This document shows positions 1-7,225 of a stretch of 14,330 bases of DNA, piece by piece. The DNA comes from Nitrospiraceae bacterium. Its GTDB lineage: Bacteria > Nitrospirota > Thermodesulfovibrionia > Thermodesulfovibrionales > UBA9159. The DNA lies in contig DMNE01000187.1 of the NCBI GenBank assembly GCA_003453735.1, positions 1-14,330 of the forward strand. The letters are read 5' to 3'. The notes below the pieces were generated by a model, which made no database searches, had not been told where the DNA came from, and saw only the letters and a list, made by a program, of their open reading frames with translations. Each line of letters begins with the position of its first letter. Position 1 is the stretch's first letter. Both the position numbers and the translations under genes were made by a program.

Positions 1-318
1 TTAGAAAAAACGCTTATTTTATGATTTTTGCAAGTCCCTCAAAGGAATGACCTCTCACCTGTGCTGCTCGTATCCCCAAGAAGCTCAATAACCAACCTTT
101 AACACTCAGAGATACCTAACTCCACCAATTGCCTGCAGCGCTCAGGCGGTCGGGACAATTCCCTATTCTCCCTGGCATCTGATAAAAAGAGAACGACCCA
201 GGGAGAGATCCATCCGCTTTTTGCCGGCGAAATCCCGGCAGGCGAATCGTCATGAGAACGGTTCGAATGACGTCGTGCAATATCTGTCCATTTTTTTAGG
301 GACGGCAGAAAGAGAATT
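1..318. other. Non-coding stretch with several inverted repeats
   Basis: I find no convincing gene here. The longest reading frames are short, have no ribosome binding site and show no recognisable motif. What the stretch does contain is inverted repeats: GCCTG/CAGGC (131-147), GGGA/TCCC (152-163), TCTCCCTGG/CCAGGGAGA (167-175 with 198-206) and TGCCGG/CCGGCA (222-240). It lies downstream of the THEP1-like gene on the minus strand, so it could be a structured 3' untranslated region or a decayed dispersed repeat. None of the hairpins is followed by a T-run in the direction expected for an intrinsic terminator. I could not match it to a known riboswitch or small RNA class. Confidence 0.4.
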
Positions 319-855
319 CTAAAGAGAATGACCGAGCAGTTCTGCAATTCTTCTCCTAATCAGATCCGGTAGTAAATCTCTATTCTCCGAAGTCACCTCA
401 TAGATCTCTATATCGCTCCTGTTTTTTATCGCCCGGATAAAATCATCACCGCCAAGGGTGATGGTGCCCACAACCATGTTGGGCGAATCAAGGACATTGA
501 TCGCAGCCTTTCTGAAGATTTCGGAAAAGCACTCCATCTTTCCGATCTCATCTATTATGATGACGTTCATGTTGACAGGAGCGATGGAAGGTACGGCAAT
601 TGTTTCGATGTTCTCAATGCTTACGCCATATCGCCTAATATGAAAATCTGATTGTACGTCCTGATGTGCCAGATAGCCCGTCCTGCCATCAAGGGTCTTC
701 ATTAAGAAACCAACTCTTTTATCGGCCATTCTCTCTTCTTCCGTATAAAACCCGTTGGCTGGAAGCCCCAGGTTCGCAATCACTTTCTTGACGACCGTCG
801 TCTTCCCTGATGAAGGAGCCCCTGTCAGGAAGATATTTTTCTTCAAGTCCTGCAT
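319..855 (-). CDS. THEP1-type nucleoside-triphosphatase (P-loop NTPase)
   Basis: This 178-residue protein begins MQDLKKNIFLTGAPSSGKTT. The Walker A loop GAPSSGKT is at residues 12-19, and the Walker B strand is VIIIDEIGKME with D102 and E103. DEIGKME is the hallmark of the THEP1 (DUF265) family of small NTPases, which hydrolyse ATP, GTP and other NTPs in vitro and whose cellular role is unclear. Length and end-to-end layout fit the family (about 170-190 residues). The open frame continues upstream to 1134, but that extension lies over the divergent kinase gene and lacks family similarity, so I place the start at the ATG at 855. Only a weak AGG-type ribosome binding site precedes it. It is divergent from the histidine kinase and has no same-strand partner in the window. 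Family assignment is firm; the biological role is unknown. Confidence 0.88.
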   Translation of the reverse strand: MQDLKKNIFLTGAPSSGKTTVVKKVIANLGLPANGFYTEEERMADKRVGFLMKTLDGRTGYLAHQDVQSDFHIRRYGVSIENIETIAVPSIAPVNMNVIIIDEIGKMECFSEIFRKAAINVLDSPNMVVGTITLGGDDFIRAIKNRSDIEIYEVTSENRDLLPDLIRRRIAELLGHSL

Positions 856-952
856 ATCAGTAATTGTACCTAATCCCCAGGCTGAAGAAAACTGCGGGAT
901 GAGACTCAAGGCCTTGTCCAGAGGGGCAGCAAACAGTTTTTCGGTCCAGCGA

Positions 953-980
953 TTGAAAAGAGTGAAGAGCGTGCTATAGT
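953..980 (+). promoter_or_regulatory. Sigma70-like promoter of the histidine kinase
   Basis: TTGAAA (953-958) and TATAGT (975-980) are separated by 16 bp, and a TG at 972-973 gives an extended -10. The expected transcription start is near 987, leaving a leader of only about 17 nt before the GTG start at 1004, with AAAGGGG (988-994) as ribosome binding site. Both boxes are close to consensus. The call comes from reading the sequence only. Confidence 0.6.
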
Positions 981-1003
981 TAAAATGAAAGGGGACGGCT
1001 GCT

Positions 1004-2701
1004 GTGGACGATCTGGATAAAACGAGGGAGCGCCTTACGCATGATCTGGAAAAGATGCGCCGGGAACTGGCACAACTCGAAACATGCAGAAAGGAATTTG
1101 AGAGTGCACGGGAAAGGTATGAGAAACTCCTCAATGCCTCACCTGATGCTATGATCTATGTCAACCGGGACTCTGAGATCACCCTCGTGAATGCCCAAAC
1201 GGAAAAGCTCTTCGGATATACACAGGCAGAACTCCTCGGAAGAAAGCTGGATATGCTGATTCCCCAGCGTTTCCGCGAAAGGCATCACAACTTCGTTACG
1301 GATTATTTCGAGAGCCCCAGGGTGCGTCACATGGGGTCTAACCTCAGAATCTACGGCCAGAAGCGGGACGGTTCGGAAATCCGTGTCGATATCAGCCTGA
1401 GCCCCATACGAATCGAGAAGGAATTATTCGTCACGGCTGCGATCAGGGACGTCACAGAACGAGTGCAAGCGCAGGAACAGATCGAGCGGAACTATCACAT
1501 CCAGAGGGTAATCAACGCTGTCCTGAAAAGTTCCCTCGAGCCCATTCATCTCAATAGGCAGCTTGAGAGCGCCCTCGATCTGATCCTTTCTGTGCCCTAT
1601 CTTGCCTTTCGGTCAAAGGCGTCGATCTATCTCGTGGAAGGCGAGCCAAAGGAACTGGTTTTAAAGGCAGAGCGCGGGATGACCGAATCAGAGCGCGCGG
1701 TCTGTCAAAAGGTTCTTCTCGGGAAATGCCTCTGCGGAAAGGCTGCAGCTACGTGCGAGGTCGTATTTACGGACTGCGTTGAGGAAGACCATGAGATTCG
1801 GTTTGAGGACATGTTCCCCCATGGTCATTATTGCGTCCCTATCGTCTCCGGCAGAAAGTCACTCGGAGTGATCAATATCTATCTGCAGGAATGGCATCAG
1901 AGAGAACCGGCTGAGGAGGGGTTCCTGTCTGCTGTTGCGAATACCCTTGCCGGCGTCATTGAGCGCCACCTGGTCGAATCAGAAAAACGGGGACTTCAGG
2001 AACAACTCGTCCAGAGTGAAAAGCTCGCGGCACTCGGCAGGATCGCAGCAAATGTCGCACATGAGATACGCAATCCACTAACGTCGATTGGCGGGTTTGC
2101 GAGAAGGCTCCAGAAAAAGGCTCCGGCAGGAACAACAGAACGGGAATATGCCGATTTTATTGTTTCGGAAGTCACCGTTCTTGAGAACGTACTACGAGAT
2201 GTTCTCGCCTATTCACGGACTTCGGTTCCTAAATTAATAAAGCAGAGTATTCACGAGGTGATCGATGCCACTCTGATGATGTACGAAGAAGCATATGAAG
2301 CACATGGGATAATGGTCCGGACAGTATACCGTGACGTACCTGCAATACCGATCGACAAGGAGCAAGTGAAAGAGGTCATCGGCAACCTCCTTTTGAACGC
2401 CATCGATGCCATGCCCAACGGTGGAACGATTACTATCTCCACGGATCACGCGTTGCTTCAGGATACGACCTACGTCATCGTTCGCATGATAGATACTGGC
2501 GAGGGCATCGCCCAAGAAATATTGGACAAGATCTTTGAACCTTTTTTCACCACCAAGGTGTCCAAGAGAGGAATCGGCCTTGGTCTCCCCATCAGCAAAA
2601 AAATCGTAGAAGAGCACGGCGGATTTATTAGCGTGGAGAGCACGGTCGGGAAAGGATCTATCTTCTCCATCTATTTCCCATACAGACAGGAACCATTATA
2701 A
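1004..2701 (+). CDS. PAS-GAF sensor histidine kinase
   Basis: The 565-residue sensor kinase appears cytosolic, with no membrane segment or signal peptide. A short N-terminal coiled coil (about 1-40) precedes a PAS domain (about 38-155, ending in the typical AAIRDVTERVQAQEQIE linker). A GAF domain follows (about 165-325), then HisKA with H-box VAHEIRNPLTS and phospho-acceptor His353. The HATPase_c domain (about 445-562) carries N-box NLLLNAIDAM (N465), G1 DTGEGI (497-502), F-box FEPFFTTK and G2 GIGLGL. All catalytic motifs are intact, so it should autophosphorylate. The GAF domain is rich in Cys and His: CLCG at 242-245, plus C234, C251, C258 and HGHYC at 273-277. That pattern could bind a metal, haem or redox signal (inference). 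The start is a GTG preceded by AAAGGGG with 9-nt spacing. No response regulator is encoded in the window, so the partner is unknown. Confidence 0.95.
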   Translation: MDDLDKTRERLTHDLEKMRRELAQLETCRKEFESARERYEKLLNASPDAMIYVNRDSEITLVNAQTEKLFGYTQAELLGRKLDMLIPQRFRERHHNFVTDYFESPRVRHMGSNLRIYGQKRDGSEIRVDISLSPIRIEKELFVTAAIRDVTERVQAQEQIERNYHIQRVINAVLKSSLEPIHLNRQLESALDLILSVPYLAFRSKASIYLVEGEPKELVLKAERGMTESERAVCQKVLLGKCLCGKAAATCEVVFTDCVEEDHEIRFEDMFPHGHYCVPIVSGRKSLGVINIYLQEWHQREPAEEGFLSAVANTLAGVIERHLVESEKRGLQEQLVQSEKLAALGRIAANVAHEIRNPLTSIGGFARRLQKKAPAGTTEREYADFIVSEVTVLENVLRDVLAYSRTSVPKLIKQSIHEVIDATLMMYEEAYEAHGIMVRTVYRDVPAIPIDKEQVKEVIGNLLLNAIDAMPNGGTITISTDHALLQDTTYVIVRMIDTGEGIAQEILDKIFEPFFTTKVSKRGIGLGLPISKKIVEEHGGFISVESTVGKGSIFSIYFPYRQEPL

Positions 2702-2728
2702 TTTTTTCTCCTTGGTGATACAAGTACT

Positions 2729-2772
2729 TTTCTTGCCATCCCCCAGTTTTAAAATTGGGGGATGGCAAGAAA
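2729..2772. repeat. 44-bp near-perfect inverted repeat (long hairpin)
   Basis: The two arms are 22 bp each (2729-2750 and 2751-2772) with only one non-Watson-Crick position, a G·T pair between 2746 and 2755. The left arm begins TTTCTTGCCATCCCCCA and the centre is TTTTAAAA. It starts 28 bp after the kinase stop codon and ends 10 bp before the -35 box of the next promoter. It could act as a terminator or 3'-end stabiliser for the kinase mRNA, but no T-run follows the stem on either strand. Other possibilities are a DNA cruciform/operator or a relic of a small dispersed repeat. Confidence 0.75.
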
Positions 2773-2782
2773 CACATCCCCA

Positions 2783-2812
2783 TTGACAGAGGCCTGTTCT
2801 CATTGATATAGT
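2783..2812 (+). promoter_or_regulatory. Strong sigma70-like promoter of the microprotein gene
   Basis: A perfect TTGACA (2783-2788) is followed after 18 bp by TATAGT (2807-2812); GATATA at 2805-2810 gives an alternative 16-bp spacing. The -10 hexamer is the same as at the kinase promoter. The expected start near 2819 gives a leader of about 32 nt to the ATG at 2851. This is the best-looking promoter in the window. Confidence 0.65.
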
Positions 2813-2850
2813 GGAAATATGGATTGAACGAAAAAAAGGAGGACAAAAAC

Positions 2851-2922
2851 ATGGCGTGCAAGCCCAGCCAAAAAGGTTCGCCCTGCGGTACGAAAAAGAC
2901 CGCTCCCAAGAAAAAGAAATAG
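2851..2922 (+). CDS. Lys/Cys-rich microprotein, 23 residues
   Basis: An ATG at 2851 opens a 23-codon frame ending with TAG at 2920-2922. The product starts MACKPSQKGSPCG and continues with TKKTAP and four terminal lysines. It has 8 Lys, 2 Cys (C3 and C12, spacing C-x8-C), no acidic residue and no hydrophobic segment. Expression signals are excellent: an AAGGAGG Shine-Dalgarno (2836-2842) sits 8 nt before the ATG, and a near-consensus promoter lies upstream. That combination makes chance unlikely despite the tiny size. I do not recognise a family. The basic Cys-bearing composition would suit nucleic-acid binding, a thiol/metal role or a leader peptide, but these are guesses. The next gene downstream is alkD-like, 263 nt away. 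Confidence 0.6.
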   Translation: MACKPSQKGSPCGTKKTAPKKKK

Positions 2923-2943
2923 AGAGTAACAATGTCCTAATTT

Positions 2944-3014
2944 TATCTCTAACGGACAGGGAAGTCCGAGATATTTAAGATTATTCACGTCCCCTCTCTC
3001 CGGACTTTTCCCTG
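2944..3014 (+). promoter_or_regulatory. Competing hairpins downstream of the microprotein gene
   Basis: GTCCG at 2964-2968 can pair with CGGAC at 2953-2957 (6-nt loop; outer helix TATCT/AGATA at 2944-2948 and 2969-2973). It can instead pair with CGGAC at 3001-3005 inside a longer 12-bp helix, 2957-2968 with 3001-3014, which has a 2-nt bulge. The two folds exclude each other, the geometry of a riboregulator. No terminator T-run follows, so any function is speculative. Confidence 0.3.
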
Positions 3015-3063
3015 ATCTTGATGGCCCATGTCTGAATGTGAGATCCTCTTCATTTCTGTAATG

Positions 3064-3100
3064 CAGCCTTTTCAAGGCTGGGAGCAGCAAATGATAAAAT
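3064..3100 (+). promoter_or_regulatory. Hairpin and possible extended -10 promoter before alkD
   Basis: CAGCCTT/AAGGCTG (3064-3070 and 3074-3080) forms a 7-bp stem with a 3-nt loop. Just downstream, TG-A-TAAAAT (3092-3100) resembles an extended -10 box, with a poor -35 (TTCAAG, 3071-3076) inside the hairpin. This could give the alkD-like gene its own transcript starting near 3107. The evidence is weak. Confidence 0.3.
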
Positions 3101-3185
3101 ATCCAAACATACTGATGTACAGCCATGAAGTTAAAAGCGCATTGGCGAAGCTATAGCCTTTGCAAACTTCCTCACGTACGATGAG

Positions 3186-3884
3186 ATGCTACCACAGCTA
3201 AAGAAAGAGTTGCGCCAGCTCGCTGATCCTCACAAGGCGGAGATCCTTTCGGGTTTTTTCAAGACCGCGAAGGGTCAATACGGTGAAGGGGATTGTTTTC
3301 TGGGGATTACGGTACCCCAACAGCGCCAGATCGCAAAAAAATATCAGAACCTTTCCTTAAGACAGCTCCAGGAACTCCTTTCGAGCAGAATACACGAATA
3401 CAGACTTATTGCCCTGCTCATCCTCATAAGTAAGTACAGAACAGCGGATGATAGCGGCAGGGAGGAAATTTGTTTTTTTTACCTTAACAATACCAAACAG
3501 ATAAATAATTGGGATTTGGTAGATTTATCTGCCCACCATATCTTAGGCAATTACTTGAGAGAGAAAGATAGTTCTATCTTACGCAGGCTTGCGAAATCAG
3601 AAAATCTCTGGGAGAGGAGAATAGCGATCATGTCTACTTTTGCGTTCATCAAAGAGCATCGGTTCGAGGATACATTGCATCTGGCTGCATTGCTTTTGAA
3701 CGACAAGCATGATTTGATCCATAAGGCCGTGGGCTGGATGCTGCGGGAGATCGGCAAGAAAGACCAGAAAGTGGAGGAACAATTTCTTAGAAAACATTAT
3801 CAGAAAATGCCGAGGATCATGCTCAGATATGCTATTGAGCGGTTTGATAAAAGGAAAAGAAGAGCCTATTTACAAAGGATTTAG
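3186..3884 (+). CDS. AlkD-like DNA alkylation repair protein (HEAT-fold DNA glycosylase)
   Basis: The 232-residue protein has the features of the AlkD family, DNA glycosylases built from HEAT-like helical repeats that excise positively charged alkylated bases such as 3-methyladenine and 7-methylguanine. Family signatures are GQYGEGDCFLGITVPQQR (30-47), NNWDLVDLSAHHILG (107-121), LWERRIAIMSTFAFI (141-155), LIHKAVGWMLREIGKKD (177-193) and MPRIMLRYAIERF (208-220). W109, D113, the WERR arginines (144-145) and W184 correspond to the DNA-binding and catalytic residues W109, D113, R148 and W187 of Bacillus cereus AlkD. The length is normal. The ATG at 3186 matches the family's N-terminus, although its ribosome binding site is poor. 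The frame is open back to 3132 without a good start codon. It lies 81 bp upstream of the universal stress protein gene. Confidence 0.9.
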   Translation: MLPQLKKELRQLADPHKAEILSGFFKTAKGQYGEGDCFLGITVPQQRQIAKKYQNLSLRQLQELLSSRIHEYRLIALLILISKYRTADDSGREEICFFYLNNTKQINNWDLVDLSAHHILGNYLREKDSSILRRLAKSENLWERRIAIMSTFAFIKEHRFEDTLHLAALLLNDKHDLIHKAVGWMLREIGKKDQKVEEQFLRKHYQKMPRIMLRYAIERFDKRKRRAYLQRI

Positions 3885-3965
3885 AAGGCATAGCAGGAGT
3901 CTCCCCTATGGGAAAAGTTACAGTGTCTGGTAAGATTAAATGCCAGGAAGTACTGAGGAGGTAAG

Positions 3966-4853
3966 ATGAAAGTTGTGCTTGCCACAGATGGATCAACATA
4001 TGCCGAGGGCGCAGCACAATTTTTAACGCGGTTTCATTTCTCTCCTGAAGACGAGATTATTATCCTTCACGTCGTTACCGAAATTCCCTATGATGATGAC
4101 TACCACTCAAGAATCAAACACGTCATCAAAAAGGTTGCTCCGAGAATCCTAAAATCATCAGTGCATGCCTTAAGGCTGCTTAAAGCAAAGATCATTGTAC
4201 TGGAGGAAGAGGGGGCGCCAAACGAAGTCATAATGAGAGTGGCCGAGGATTTCAACGCAGACCTGATCGTCATGGGAGCACGGGGGATAACAGGTATTAA
4301 GTCCTTCTTCATCGGGAGCGTAACAAGGTCAATTGCAATCAATTCGCCAAGGCCGGTCCTTGTAACCAAAACTCCTCACAGAGAGATATCAGATAAAATG
4401 ATGAAGGTCCTCTTTGCCACGGATGGCTCCGACTTCGCGCATGCAACCGCAACGTTTCTAGCTTCGATGCCTTTTCCCCCTGATACGGAGATAACTGTTA
4501 TGAGTGTAGCATTGTCAGCCGCCTCCAATATACCTCTACAGTATTTCATGGAAATAGATGACCATATCGAAGAAGGCCTTGCAAAGGCGAGAGCTATAGA
4601 GTTCGAAAGGGCAGAGAAGATCATTGATCAGGCCAGACCATTTCTGAACAAGAGATTTGCGGAGATCAAGAGCATAACAAAGGGAGGAGACGCCTCATCA
4701 GAGATACTCCATGAAGCTGAGATCGTGAACGCCGACCTTATTGCAGTTGGATCGAGGGGGCTGAAGGGTATTATGGGAATGCTGGGCAGCGTATCGAGAA
4801 GGGTGCTCAGTTACGCACATTGCCCAGTCTTAGTCGGAAAGATGATGAGATGA
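3966..4853 (+). CDS. Tandem-domain universal stress protein (UspA family)
   Basis: The 295 residues make two UspA domains, about 1-136 and 146-292. Each opens with the strand-loop motif KV(V/L)(L/F)ATDGS. The first domain carries the ATP-binding motif G-x2-G-x9-G-S (GARG at 104-107, GS at 117-118). The second has GSRG (262-265) followed by only eight residues before GS (274-275), one fewer than the standard motif. Both domains may still bind ATP, but the second loop is altered. UspA proteins are soluble and help cells survive stress; specific targets are not predictable from sequence. The start is supported by a near-perfect GAGGAGGT (3955-3962) just before the ATG. The gene could be co-transcribed with the alkD-like gene. 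It is convergent with hisC, separated by 33 bp. Confidence 0.93.
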   Translation: MKVVLATDGSTYAEGAAQFLTRFHFSPEDEIIILHVVTEIPYDDDYHSRIKHVIKKVAPRILKSSVHALRLLKAKIIVLEEEGAPNEVIMRVAEDFNADLIVMGARGITGIKSFFIGSVTRSIAINSPRPVLVTKTPHREISDKMMKVLFATDGSDFAHATATFLASMPFPPDTEITVMSVALSAASNIPLQYFMEIDDHIEEGLAKARAIEFERAEKIIDQARPFLNKRFAEIKSITKGGDASSEILHEAEIVNADLIAVGSRGLKGIMGMLGSVSRRVLSYAHCPVLVGKMMR

Positions 4854-4886
4854 TCTCCTTCTGCCCGGCCGTCTCAATAGCTCGCA

Positions 4887-5927
4887 TCAAGAGAGCTCCC
4901 TGAGCGCCTTCAGAAAAACACTGTTCTCCTGTCGTGTCCCGACTGTTACCCGCAGGCACCCTTTTATCCCATCATTTAGATTCCTCACAAGGACATCCCT
5001 TCTTAAGAGTGCCTGATACATATCGTCAGGGTTTTTGATCTTGAACAAAATGAAATTCGCCTCTGACGGGTATGGCGTTATGCTGTTCATCTCTGCCATT
5101 TCGCTAAAGAGCCGTTCCCTTTCCGAGATAATCGTCTTAATGAAAACACTCAGTTGCTTCTTCTCTTTAAGGGCTGCCACGGCAATAGCCTGCGAAAGGG
5201 AATTGACATTAAAGGGGAGCCTCACCTTGTTGACCTCATTTATTATTGCGGCATCGGCAATGACAAAGCCGACACGAAGTGCTGCAAGGCCTATCTTGCT
5301 CAGGGTCCTCATGATAACAAGATTTCTGTAGTTCCTCAGCAAGGGCAGAAAACCCTGTTCACTCGAAAAAGGCTGGTACGCCTCATCGACAACGACAATA
5401 CCCTTTGACGCATCAATGATCTTCATAATCCTTTCCGCGGAAAAACAATTTCCCGTAGGGTTATTGGGAGAACTCAAGAATATGAGCCTTGGTTTTTCTT
5501 TCTCTACGGCATTCAGTGTCTTTTCCAAATCGATATCAAACCCCCTATCGAGGGGAATTGCTATAACTTTCTCTCCGAGTGCCTGAGCGATAATGCCGTA
5601 CATAGAGAATGTTGGAATCGGATGGAGAACCGGTCCGCCAAATGTTGTAATGATATAATAAATGAGTTCGTCAGAGCCATTTCCGACAAGGATGTTCTCG
5701 GAAGAAATGCCGTATCGCCTCCCGATGGCTATTTTGAGTTCCTTTGCCTCTGGATCGGGATAGCGGTTAGTCTTCAGAAATTTTAGAGCACGGAAAATAT
5801 CTCCTTTAAAGCCAAACGGACTTTCATTGGCATCCAGCTTGATCTTGCAAGGGATCTCTTTGGCGTCATAAGGACGCAAAGAGCGGACAACGGGTCTCAC
5901 TAAATTCTTTATATCATTCTCTTTCAT
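4887..5927 (-). CDS. hisC: Histidinol-phosphate aminotransferase
   Basis: The 346-residue PLP enzyme (fold type I) converts imidazole-acetol phosphate and glutamate to histidinol phosphate and 2-oxoglutarate in histidine synthesis. Signatures are LDANESPFG (31-39), GNGSDELI (82-89), SSPNNPTGN (152-160, N156), VVDEAYQPF (179-187, D181 and Y184), the PLP-lysine motif RTLSKIGLAALRVGF (K211) and a C-terminal CLRVTVGT with the substrate-binding Arg. Length is typical. It is the second gene of a hisD-hisC unit, and its start overlaps the hisD end by 14 bp, which suggests translational coupling. No other his gene is in the window. The 33-bp gap to the convergent stress-protein gene has no clear terminator. 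Confidence 0.95.
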   Translation of the reverse strand: MKENDIKNLVRPVVRSLRPYDAKEIPCKIKLDANESPFGFKGDIFRALKFLKTNRYPDPEAKELKIAIGRRYGISSENILVGNGSDELIYYIITTFGGPVLHPIPTFSMYGIIAQALGEKVIAIPLDRGFDIDLEKTLNAVEKEKPRLIFLSSPNNPTGNCFSAERIMKIIDASKGIVVVDEAYQPFSSEQGFLPLLRNYRNLVIMRTLSKIGLAALRVGFVIADAAIINEVNKVRLPFNVNSLSQAIAVAALKEKKQLSVFIKTIISERERLFSEMAEMNSITPYPSEANFILFKIKNPDDMYQALLRRDVLVRNLNDGIKGCLRVTVGTRQENSVFLKALRELS

Positions 5928-7194
5928 ATCTTACCCGCACGGTATTGCCGTGAGCGTTCAGCCCCTCTGCTTCAGATAGGGTGATGACGGTTTTCGCCAG
6001 TTCCCTGAAGCCCTCCTTTGAAAAGCTGAGAAGGCTCGAGCGTTTTATAAAGTCATACACACCGAGAGGAGAGAAGAAGCGGGAAGTCCCGCCTGTGGGA
6101 AGGGTATGATTCGGTCCTGCTGTATAATCGCCCAGTGACTCGGGCGTCCATTGTCCAAGGAATATCGCACCAGCATTCTTGATCAAGGGGAGCAGCCTGA
6201 ACGGCTTCTCCGTCATCACCTCGAGATGCTCTGGTGCAATTTCATTAGCGAGTCTGACTGCCTCCCTTATGTTGCTGGAGATGATTATCGCACCATACTT
6301 GCTTACAGAACGCTCTGCTATGGACCTTCTCTTTAATTGAGAGAGTTGGTTTGTCAGTTCTTTCCGAACAGCCCCCGCGAGTAACTTTGAATCCGTGATC
6401 AGAACGGAAGACGCAAGCTCATCGTGCTCCGCCTGACTCAATAAGTCAGCCGAGACAAAAACAGGATTGGCTGTTTTATCGGCAACGATGAGGATCTCAC
6501 TGGGGCCCGCGATCATATCAATATCCACTTCTCCGAATACAAGTTTCTTTGCTGTGGATACATAAATATTTCCCGGCCCGATGATCTTGTCAACCCTCTT
6601 TATCGCCTTGGTGCCATACGCCATCGCCCCAACTGCCTGAGCGCCGCCGATCCGGTAAACCTCTTTGATTCCGAGCATATGTATCGCTGCCATGACAGAG
6701 GGACTGATATCGCCACGCGGGGAGGGTACACAGAGGGCGATCTCCTTCACGCCTGCAACCTGAGCCGGGATTACATTCATGAGAACTGTGGATGGATACG
6801 ATGCCTTTCCGCCCGGGACGTATACGCCAACTCTTTCCAGGGGTCTCATGATCTGGCCGAGAATCGTTTCATTTTCGGAAAAAGACCAGGACTCTTCCTT
6901 CTGCATCTCGTGGAATACCCGCACCCTTCTGGCCGATAATTCGAGGGCTCTGACAACCTTTTTGTTGGCATTGTTTGCATATCTTTCTATCTCGGCGGGC
7001 TTTATCCGAGGATCTTTTATTCTTAGGGAATCGAATTTCTCGGTGTATTGCAGGACAGATCTGTCACCATTACGCTTCACGTCGTACAAAATCTTCTTTA
7101 CCACCTCTTCAATTCCGTCAAGGCTTCCGGATGCCCGATCCTTCAGTAATGAAAGAAACTCTCGTATCTCCCCTGATTTTTTCAGTATCTTCAC
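5914..7194 (-). CDS. hisD: Histidinol dehydrogenase
   Basis: The 426-residue zinc enzyme oxidises L-histidinol to L-histidine in two NAD-dependent steps, the last of the pathway. Diagnostic segments are RVGVYVPGGKASYPSTVLMN (121-140), IGGAQAVGA (182-190), GPGNIYVSTAKK (206-217), IDMIAGPSE (225-233), SQAEHDELA (253-261) and PNHTLPTGGTSRF (361-373). Zinc ligands Q254, H257, D356 and H415 and the catalytic pair E322-H323 (EIAPEHLEV) are all present. The start is GTG at 7192-7194; the N-terminus from there matches the usual HisD layout. No Shine-Dalgarno is visible. The best promoter places the transcript start only 1-2 nt upstream, so the mRNA may be leaderless. hisC follows with overlap, and nfo is divergent 70 bp away. 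Confidence 0.96.
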   Translation of the reverse strand: MKILKKSGEIREFLSLLKDRASGSLDGIEEVVKKILYDVKRNGDRSVLQYTEKFDSLRIKDPRIKPAEIERYANNANKKVVRALELSARRVRVFHEMQKEESWSFSENETILGQIMRPLERVGVYVPGGKASYPSTVLMNVIPAQVAGVKEIALCVPSPRGDISPSVMAAIHMLGIKEVYRIGGAQAVGAMAYGTKAIKRVDKIIGPGNIYVSTAKKLVFGEVDIDMIAGPSEILIVADKTANPVFVSADLLSQAEHDELASSVLITDSKLLAGAVRKELTNQLSQLKRRSIAERSVSKYGAIIISSNIREAVRLANEIAPEHLEVMTEKPFRLLPLIKNAGAIFLGQWTPESLGDYTAGPNHTLPTGGTSRFFSPLGVYDFIKRSSLLSFSKEGFRELAKTVITLSEAEGLNAHGNTVRVRYERE

Positions 7195-7196
7195 GG

Positions 7197-7225
7197 TTTA
7201 TGATTGTAATATTTCATTGCATAAT
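7197..7225 (+). promoter_or_regulatory. Possible promoter of nfo
   Basis: TTTATG (7197-7202), 17 bp, CATAAT (7220-7225) gives a 33-nt leader that includes the ribosome binding site. An alternative is TTGCAT (7217-7222), 17 bp, TAAATT (7240-7245), but its start near 7252 would cut into the GGAGAGGTGA site. Either choice overlaps the hisDC promoter region. Confidence 0.35.

Noticed and set aside
222..240. TGCCGG/CCGGCA hairpin as an intrinsic terminator for the THEP1-like gene
   Set aside because: The adjacent homopolymer is on the wrong side: in the minus-strand transcript it gives A residues after the stem, not U residues.
270..285. tRNA T-arm-like GGTTCGAAT
   Set aside because: No anticodon or acceptor arms can be built around it on either strand.
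99..347. 82-residue minus-strand frame overlapping the end of the THEP1-like gene
   Set aside because: No ribosome binding site, no motif, and irregular composition; it overlaps a real gene and looks like chance.
856..1134. N-terminal extension of the THEP1-like protein up to 1134
   Set aside because: It lies antisense to the kinase gene and its promoter, is Ser/Arg-rich without family similarity, and the P-loop family begins close to the ATG at 855.
2800..3126. 108-residue minus-strand frame opposite the microprotein region
   Set aside because: It is the antisense of the strong promoter and microprotein gene, with no start signals and no recognisable family.
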